In this document: piece after piece, positions 56,576 to 64,000 of the stretch | How positions within the stretch are numbered: position 1 is the stretch's first letter | Layout: each line of letters begins with the position of its first letter | DNA from: Reticulitermes speratus | Lineage: Eukaryota; Arthropoda; Insecta; Blattodea; Rhinotermitidae | DNA: 64,000 nt | Reading direction: 5' to 3' | Assembly: GCA_021186555.1 (NCBI GenBank) | Contig: JAJKFL010000039.1 | Span: 15,170,733 to 15,234,732, forward strand | Made by a program: the position numbers and the translations under genes | The notes under the pieces: generated by a model | What the model was told of the DNA's origin: nothing | Database searches by the model: none | Seen by the model: only the letters and a program-made list of their open reading frames with translations

Positions 56576-57882
56576 GAAACGAAGCATTAGTAGAGACAAC
56601 ATTTTGCAGAGAGAAGTAGACCACTTTTCCTTACACTCAGTTCTATATTTTTTCAGTCTAATACAGCTCAACTTTGTTATTATATTATAATAATTAAGAT
56701 TATTATAATAAAATCGATAAATAACAAATGACGCAAAAATACTTCAGGCATTCTTTTCCTTGTGTTTCCTTAAATACAGACCATACAGAACCAGCCCAAG
56801 GTAACCATCTGCAAGAGAGCTGGGTGGGCGGAAGACTCGGTCTGGACACATTGCTGGCGAAGCGTGAGAAGAGCGATCCTGTTAAAAACATGGTCCCACC
56901 TGCCTAGCCCGTGGTCGGTCGCTTGCTTGACGGAGTTATCTCAGCCTATATAATCTATAACCAAAATACGTCACGTGTAGAACTTAGTTGTATGAAGTAA
57001 CACGGACGAAGACAGACCCGCTGGTAGTACACGGGCAAAGAAGCAGGAGCTCCGGGGCTTCATCTTCGCCTTGTGAATGAGCTTCCAAATCTGTCTTTCT
57101 CATCTCTTACGGCGTGAGTCAGTGGCTTCTGTAACCTGTTCTTACTGTTACTTGCCTGTCAATGACGCCAGCTTGTGGGTCGACACGCAGGCAACAAGTT
57201 GGCTTATCTCTGCTGGTTTATTGTTAATAATAAGAAAGTCTGAAAAACATTCACTAACCTAGTATCAGCTACGCAGGTCTAAATGCGCTAGTGAGCATTA
57301 CGAGTATGAAGAAAATAGGAAAGGCGCAATCCGTCTACCTCCCGGAATGCATACATTTTGCCTTCTTTCAGCTTTGGCTAATAAGTTATTCAAAATAGCT
57401 TTGACGAAGAAATGTATGCAGAATTTGAATTAAGAATACCGTAGAATAGCTCCATAAATGTAAAGGCGGTATATTCTCCGAATCGTTCTCTTTATGAATC
57501 ATGAATATATTTTTGCAGTTTTTGCGCAGTTCATAGAAAGATGCTGTTTAATATAATACTATACACTATATCTCAAGAGAAAGAGTAGACAGGTCAAGTG
57601 TCAGGCCAATACAAAGGAGGCAAAATTGTTTTGTTTTGTAGAATTTTTAGAGAGCAGACAGAAGGCAGACTATTGTAAACTTGAGGAACATCGGGCTTTG
57701 TCTTTCTTTCTAATTCCTGCTCACTGCAGATACATGAAAAATCGACTGCAGATATCTGTAATTTTGCATTATAATCTACAATGATAAATTTTATACAAGA
57801 GTATATAACATCAGTGAAATGCATAAAACGCTAGAAGGTACGAACAAGACAGGCAATGTGCGTATACCGTAACATTCAGAAG
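56576..57882. other. Unassigned sequence
   Basis: No gene or repeat recognised; AT-rich palindromic run at 56675-56712. Confidence 0.45.
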
Positions 57883-58440
57883 CGTTCGCGTAACCATTGT
57901 TGCCGTGGAAAAGCAATAAGTATTACATATTCTGAGCGTGTGTCTGTACCCGTACTTATCCAGCACGAAACGCGCATGCGCCTGTGGCCTGTCCGGCTCT
58001 CCCGAGGTTTTCCACATTATCTCATAAACGGCACGATTTTCGGAAAAAAGTTATTGAACATAAAATGTGTGTTTTTATTTTGTCTACAAATTTTGTCCGA
58101 AACATTTCTCATTCGAAGAAAAATTCAGAGTGAGATTATATTAAATGTACATATGTCTTCGTGTAAAGTACCCGTTATTCTTGTCAGATCTTAATGAAAC
58201 CTGAATATTCTCGACAGATTTTCGAAAAATAATCAAATGCCAATTTTACGAAAATCCGTCCAGTGGGAGCCGAGTTGTTCCATGAGGATGGACAGACAGA
58301 CGGACGGACGGATGGACAGACAGACGGACGGACGGATGGACGGACGGACGGACGGATGGACGGACAGACAGATAGATGGAGACACAGACGAAGCTAATAG
58401 TCGCTTTTCGCAATTTTGCAAACGCACCTAAACACAAGAG
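57883..58440 (+). repeat. Dispersed repeat family G, fullest copy
   Basis: From GCGTTCGCGTAACCATTGTT through ATTGAACATAAAATGTGTG, AAAATCCGTCCAGTGGGAGC and a long (GACA/GACG/GATG)n block (58290-58385) to AATAGTCGCTTTTCGCAATT. The microsatellite is expanded relative to 36775-36805. The frames through it (TDGRTDG-type) are artefacts. Confidence 0.8.
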
Positions 58441-60227
58441 GAGTGGCAACGCACAAATCCCTTTGCACTACTGTTAAGAATAAGAAGACAGGTTAGAGGT
58501 GAACAAAGCGACACTAGTGGCGGAAAGGTGTAATAAACCTAGAAAGACAATTGAAAGATACAGCACAAAGACAGACAGAAAACAGTAGATAATAATCACA
58601 TCCATACTTTTAGTGCAATGTTGTGTTGCCTTCTTGTCTTATGTACGTGTACTGTTATGTAGTTATCAGTGGAACCATCTCGACTATTGTTCACCTGCCT
58701 TTATGGAACAGAATTTGAAGCTACAACGTGAGGAAGAAACATATACATTTGTGGGCTACTCACATAACATCCAGGAAACAAATTATAGGTACTCGTAAGA
58801 ATAGGCAAAGTTGTCTACCACGCCCCGCCCCTCACCCGTGGTGTATTGAGGCCAACATATCAGCTCAGGCATGCGTTATTACATATAATTAAGGAAATAA
58901 AGATATCCTAACACTAGTAGGAAAGCATGAACGATCAACACCGCTAATAGACACCTTTAATTTTACAGTTAGACATCCCGTTGTGTTTTCGTATGATTAA
59001 AGGAGTAAAATCCGCTAACACAACTTTATTTATAGTATTTATTGCAACATGTTTCGACCCTAAAGAGTCATCATCAGACTAAATACTTATTAAAGCACAT
59101 AAAAAGCCATACAATTGTTCTCACTCCTTTAATTTAGCTGCTAACAGACACCACGCAACGCGATCCGTAAGATCCACGCGCATGGTACCTGTTTAAGTCC
59201 TTCACAGTGTTCCAAATTCCAGCATCACCCCAAGTCATCAAGATTCTATATGGACTTCTTGTCTTACCTAAGAATACCCACGGAAACGTCCTGGATTTCA
59301 CTACATCAGCATTTATAGGTGACTGGTACAGATCATAAAGTTCCTAAAGTACTTTATTCTTCACAAATTTAAAATAGTTTACAAAAGTTTCGTTTTGAGC
59401 TTGTGGAATTTGTGTGACTCTCAGCACTAGATCATGTTTCGAACGAAGAGGTCTGCAGAATATTGTCTGCAATAAAGGATTATGAAGGCCAAAGCGGTAT
59501 GCAGAAATGTGCATAACACGTTTTGAAAGGACACCTTCTTATTTGTACGAATGAGTTTTGCATTGAATTTATTAAAGTCAAGTACGCGTCCTAAGCAGCT
59601 ACTGTTCTCATAAGATTATAATAAATGATGAGACGTTATTTTACGTATGCGTATGCATGTCTCTGTATGTTAATTAATGGAAAATACGATGTAAATTAAG
59701 AACAAAAGCGACTCATGTTAAATAAGTTAATTGTATGACCAGTGTGATGTAGAAACACAATGTAACGCAGCATGAAATTAATAAGGAAATTCCGACATCT
59801 ACATTACAGGGACAATGTACTTCGCTTCTTGAATATGCATAAATACATAGGTATATTTATTGAGTGGCGTAATTGGTTGATAGGCCAAAGCTTACGAGTA
59901 TATTATGCTGCAAAGAAAGCTTAGTATTTATTCTAAAACAAAGATGGGCACTGGTGCAAACTGCTCCACAAAGTGAGGGAGAAAGAATTGCTTATTTAAC
60001 GACGCTGTCAATCGCTTACGTTTTATAATGCTGGTGGTAGATGAATGTTGTATTTTAATAAGACAGCCGAAAAAGTCCAACTTGGGTGCAATACTAATAC
60101 TAATACTAATAATAGTAATAATAATATATTTTCATCAACTATCAAAACCCTATTACGTAGTGTCAAGTTGAAACATTTCTGAGTTCAATGATATACGTGC
60201 GTAATGCATGGCCAAATTTAAGAGAGT
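58441..60227. other. Unassigned sequence with one hammerhead-like motif
   Basis: No gene. The hammerhead-like motif at 59041-59087 is listed separately. A (TAA)n-type stretch lies near 60094-60128. Confidence 0.45.
59041..59087 (-). ncRNA. Hammerhead-like motif
   Basis: Minus strand: ATTTAGT, CTGATGA, extra U, GACTC-TTTA-GGGTC (five pairs including one U-G), GAAACATGTT, GCAATAAAT. Stem I pairs ATTTA with TAAAT, with a two-base bulge. The core is complete. Confidence 0.45.
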
Positions 60228-60240
60228 AATGCAACTAATT

Positions 60241-60723
60241 GCCGATACCAGTGGCCGTGCGGTCTAAGGCGTGGGTCTTCGGCCGCTCGCTTACTAGGAT
60301 CGTGGGTTCGAATTGCCGATACCAGTGGCCGTGCGGTCTAAGGCGTGGGTCTTCGGCCGCTCGCTTACTAGGATCGTGGGTTCGAATTGCCGATACCAGT
60401 GGCCGTGCGGTCTAAGGCGTGGGTCTTCGGCCGCTCGCTTACTAGGATCGTGGGTTCGAATTGCCGATACCAGTGGCCGTGCGGTCTAAGGCGTGGGTCT
60501 TCGGCAGCTCGCTTACTAGGATCGTGGGTTCGAATCCCACCGGGGCATGGAAGTCTGTCTCTTGTGAGTGTTGTGTGTTGTCAGGTAGAGGTCTCTGCGA
60601 CGGGCTGGTCCCTCGTCCATAGGAGTCCTACCGACTGTGGTGTGTCTCAAATGTGTGACCATGAAACCTCGACGAAACGAGGAGGCCCAGTTCCATATAG
60701 GGCTGTCGAGCCATAGAAAAAAA
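60241..60723 (+). mobile_element. SINE2 with four tandem tRNA-like heads
   Basis: Heads start at 60241, 60315, 60389 and 60463 (74-bp period). They are identical except one base in the fourth (GGCAGCTCGC for GGCCGCTCGC). Each carries GTGCGGTCTAAGGCGTGGG and GGGTTCGAAT. The fourth continues into module C (AGGTAGAGGTCTCTGCGACG to GAGCCATAG) and an A-run. A perfect 13-bp TSD, AATGCAACTAATT, lies at 60228-60240 and 60724-60736. Inter-head junctions read TTCGAATT then GCCGAT, in which the second T matches the flank (CTAATT then GCCGAT) rather than the SINE (GAATCCC). Confidence 0.95.
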
Positions 60724-60736
60724 AATGCAACTAATT

Positions 60737-62255
60737 AAAATAACGTTAGTGAGTATAGCCTCTTTCCAAAACAAATGTTAATCTACGGAAAGAAAGTCTG
60801 TGTATACTGTCTCCAAGGTACAGAAAATATTTAATACAGAATTACTTCTTTTACTGGAAATGAAATCGGCTTGTGCTGAAGATAGGGGACTGACATCTCG
60901 AGGAGATCCTGCTGTCTTTAATTCGATGTTCACAGTTCGACTCAGTCATTATAGGATAAAGCAGTGACAGAACACTGCAAAATGTAGTGATCGCTTCGTA
61001 CCAAATCCTGTCCCACTCACCATTCAGTCGGCTCAACAAGTAATTTATAATAATAATAATAATAATTCTTTCGGGTCTATTGTCCGTGTCGCTGACCAGC
61101 AATGCTAGTCCTTGAAGGGTCACAAACGAAACATCTCGTGCAGGACTGCTGTTCGTTTCAATGTTGAGCAAGCTGCTTTAACAGAGACGACAGTCATCTT
61201 TATATAGACGAATATTTATACACCTGTACTGTTTAGGTAGTCCGGAAACAAGGGACATGAGCTAATGTTCCTCTCATTGTATTCATTAACTGCTAACAAA
61301 AAAAAATGTCTCCGTGAAGGCCATTGACACAGGAAGGTGTACGGTGTTTACACGCAAGATCGTGTCACGGGGTGTGAAGCACTTCTTTCGTGTAACACAG
61401 CACTCTTCCTTACAGCTGTCTTTCACCCTTTCTAGCTTCTTTCTTTTATGTGTTCTTTATTTATTGATTTATCTATTTCTTTTCCTGTCTGTTCCGTCTT
61501 GATGTTAATATTTTATTCATTCTTTTATTCTAAACTTTCTTCATGCTTAACTTCTGTCTCTTTTGCATTTTTCCTCATCCCTTTCTCTTTCCTTTCCTTT
61601 CCCTTCCTTCTCTGAAGAGGTTTATTCAGTCTCGCTTCGTTATCTGGACTATGCAGCGTCGATGGTAGAAGAATGAATATGAAAACGGATTATTGGTGGA
61701 ATGATAACTCACAAGGTACAATGAAGTACTCAGAGAGACGCCTGTCCCAGTGCAATTCTGTCCACCAAAAATTCCATACGGACTACTCTGCGATGGAAAT
61801 CCATCCTCTGCGGTAAAAAGCCGGCGAGTAAATACCTTAGCCAAGAAACGATATATCTCTCTCTCTTTTTCTTCTTTATTAACTGTATCTTCAACTACAC
61901 TTAATCTTTGACAAATTAACAATAAAGCTATACAGACAGACAACAGATTAATTTTACACTAAACAATTGTCTTTTTGTGTGTTGTGCAGTAATGACGTCA
62001 CTGACAGCCGACTGACTTTACAGATACAGGATTACCCAAAAGACTCGTTGCCATTTAACTTTTTGACACTACTCTGGAAAGCATCAGGTTCACAGGCACA
62101 TTAAAGTAATTCTGAAATAAGTACAGTGGCTCACTACACTCGCTCTGTATTCCGGTCTACTATTCGTGTCTGCCTGTGAGATAACTGCCGAATTTCATGA
62201 AATTAAGTACAGACGATACTTATCTAAATTTATAAATCTTAGTTTCATCCATAAC
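60737..62255. other. Unassigned sequence
   Basis: A (TAA)n run lies at 61047-61066. Pyrimidine-rich sequence at 61400-61620 gives hydrophobic-looking frames. No gene supported. Confidence 0.45.
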
Positions 62256-63372
62256 AGATGATGTGGGATAACACTGTTTTAATAATGTGAGATAAGCGTG
62301 ATCTAATGATGTGAGATAAGAGTGATCTAATGATTGAGATAAGGTGATCTAATGATTGAGATAAGAGTGATCTAATGATGTGAGATAAGAGTGATCTAAT
62401 GATGTGAGATAAGAGTGATCTAATGATTGAGATAAGAGTGATCTAATGATGTGAGATAAGAGTGATCTAATGACGTGAGATAAGAGCGATCTAATGACGT
62501 GAGATGAGAGTGATCTAATGATGTGAGATGAGAGTGATCTAATGATGTGAGATAAGAGTGATCTAATGATGTGAGATAAGAGTGATCTAATGATTGAGAT
62601 AAGAGTGATCTAATGACGTGAGATAAGAGCGATCTAATGACGTGAGATAAGAGTGATCTAATGCTGTGAGAAAAGAGTGATCTAATGATGTGAGATAAGA
62701 GTGATCTAATGATGTGAGATAAGAGTGATCTAATGATGTGAGATAAGAGTGATCTAATGATGTGAGATAAGAGTGATCTAATGATGTGAGATAAGAGTGA
62801 TCTAATGATGTGAGATAAGAGTGATCTAATGATTGAGATAAGAGTGATCTAATGATGTGAGATAAGAGTGATCTAATGACGTGAGATAAGAGCGATCTAA
62901 TGACGTGAGATAAGAGTGATCTAATGATGTGAGATGAGAGTGATCTAATGATGTGAGATAAGAGTGATCTAATGATGTGAGATAAGAGTGATCTAATGAT
63001 GTGAGATAAGAGTGATCTAATGATGTGAGATAAGAGTGATCTAATGATGTGAGATAAGAGTGATCTAATGATGTGAGATAAGAGTGATCTAATGACGTAA
63101 GATAAGAGTGATCTAATGATGTGAGATAAGAGTGATCTAATGATGTGAGATAAGAGTGATCTAATGATGTGAGATAAGAGTGATCTAATAATTGAGATGA
63201 ATGATCTAATGATGTGAGATAAGAGTGATCTAATGACGTGAGATAAGAGCGATCTAATGCTGTGAGAAAAGAGTGATCTAATGATGTGAGATAAGAGTAA
63301 TCTAATAATGTGAGATAAGAGTGATCTAATGACGTGAGATAAAATGTTCTTATGATGTGAGAAAAAAATGTT
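62256..63372. repeat. 24-bp satellite with higher-order structure
   Basis: About 46 tandem units of GATGTGAGATAAGAGTGATC followed by TAAT. Variant units are 23 bp (GATTGAG), GACGTGAG, AGCGATC, GATGAGAG and GCTGTGAGAAAAG. The variants recur in blocks: the order GATT, GATG, GACG+AGCG, GACG, GATG+GATGAG appears at about 62424-62540 and again at about 62831-62950. Edges are more diverged (63345-63372). Confidence 0.95.
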
Positions 63373-63689
63373 TTAAGGTAAGTGTTATGACCTATATCAC
63401 AAGAAATAAGGACTAGAGAATCCTACCTAATCAGCAGCTTCATAATTTGTGCTTTTCATCTAATATTGTTAGAGAGATTAAATCAAACAATATAAGACAG
63501 GCGGGATATGTAGCATTAGGCCTATCGAAGAAAACATAAATACGTTCAAAATTTTGGTCTGAATTGCTCATCATACAAAAAGGACACAGAACACAGAAAA
63601 TAATTTGTTAAAGACTCAAAGAACAGTCACCCTAAGCGGGTTGAATAAGCAGGCAATCAGAGGGGGCCTATATCAAGTTCTGGTCGAAA

Positions 63690-63805
63690 ATCTTCACGTA
63701 CAGAGACGACTTGAAAAGCCTAGATTGAAGGATAATATTAAAACTGGTATTAGAGAAATAAGGTGCGACGGTTTTAACTAAATTCAGCTAGCTCAGGATA
63801 CAGCA
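63690..63805 (+). mobile_element. Degenerate LINE A fragment
   Basis: GGATAATATTAAAACTGGTA, then TTTTAACTAAATTCAGCTAG and CTCAGGATACAG, align with 331-400 (EDNIK...DWIDLAQDRD region). Confidence 0.55.
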
Positions 63806-63913
63806 TAATGACTTGACTTTTGTGAACACAGTGATAAATTTTCAGGCTTCATGAAAGCACAGAATATCTTTCCCCTATGACAGATATTAAACAGTACTAG
63901 AATATCATGTGAA

Positions 63914-64000
63914 GGGTAAAGCAACCTCATTACAGGCCTAGACAGGCCCTGAGGGGTCCAGGAGGTTGAGGCTCCCAGATTTGTAGAAAATCGGCACATG
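63914..64000 (-). mobile_element. SINE1 copy 5, cut by the window end
   Basis: GGTAAAGCAACCTCATTACA, CCAGGAGGTTGAGGCTCCCA and AATCGGCACATG are the SINE1 3' end on the minus strand. The rest lies beyond the window. Confidence 0.85.

Noticed and set aside
60241..60535. tRNA-Leu gene cluster
   Set aside because: A and B boxes resemble tRNA-Leu but no acceptor stem or anticodon arm closes; the last unit continues into a SINE body with TSD.
62256..63372. CRISPR array
   Set aside because: Contiguous tandem units without unique spacers, in a eukaryotic context; the same holds for the other satellites.

Overview
This is a gene-poor, repeat-dense stretch of an animal nuclear genome. It is most consistent with an insect, and in my judgement with a cockroach-type (dictyopteran) genome such as Periplaneta. 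The reasons are the AT-rich background, the absence of any long open reading frame over 64 kb, and peptide 'shadows' of SINEs and LINEs (for example GFEPT...ERPQTHALDR and LTLREEHRL) that I associate from memory with cockroach and termite gene models. The species is an inference, not shown by the sequence. I find no intact protein-coding gene and no genuine tRNA or rRNA gene. Almost every recognisable feature is a transposable element, a tandem repeat or a foldback.

Layout. 0-6 kb: a 5'-truncated LINE end with a target-site duplication (TSD) (30-533), a 164-bp foldback (1465-1628), two full-length SINEs of one tRNA-derived family (SINE1; 2206-2511 and 4453-4761), and a foldback carrying a hammerhead-like motif (5703-5958). 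6-14 kb: mostly unassigned sequence with one MITE-like foldback (8157-8305). 14.0-15.1 kb: a 64-bp satellite that grew out of a LINE 3' end. 16-18 kb: a SINE1 copy that lost its A box and a palindrome of about 800 bp with four mirror-placed hammerhead-like motifs. 18.2 kb: a CpG-rich patch that could be a 5' UTR exon. 19.9-20.5 kb: a 42-bp satellite. 22.2-22.8 kb: a composite SINE of a second, tRNA-Leu-like family (SINE2). 26.0-27.0 kb: a LINE copy with the reverse-transcriptase YADD box, ending in a perfect 13-bp TSD. 30.0-30.8 kb: a hAT-type non-autonomous transposon with a SINE2 nested inside it. 34-39 kb: 23-bp and 41-bp satellites, dispersed families and SINE3 fragments. 41.4 kb: a near-perfect hairpin. 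48-52 kb: SINE3, SINE2, SINE1 and a 35-bp array of identical units. 53.5-56.6 kb: two further LINE tails and a SINE2 copy with a 96-bp (AC)n inside it. 60.2-60.7 kb: a SINE2 with four tandem tRNA-like heads. 62.3-63.4 kb: a 24-bp satellite with higher-order structure. The window ends inside another SINE1.

The parts relate through retrotransposition. The LINEs supply the reverse-transcription machinery type, the SINEs are Pol III-type passengers, and many tandem repeats appear to have been seeded inside these elements (64-bp array in a LINE, (AC)n and head arrays in SINE2, poly-G in SINE1). The most unusual signals are the multi-headed and composite SINE2 copies, whose junctions cluster just after the B box, and the family of hammerhead-ribozyme-like motifs with a palindromic ACATGT stem III, several of them in foldbacks. 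All family names SINE1/2/3, A, D, E and G are local labels used only here.
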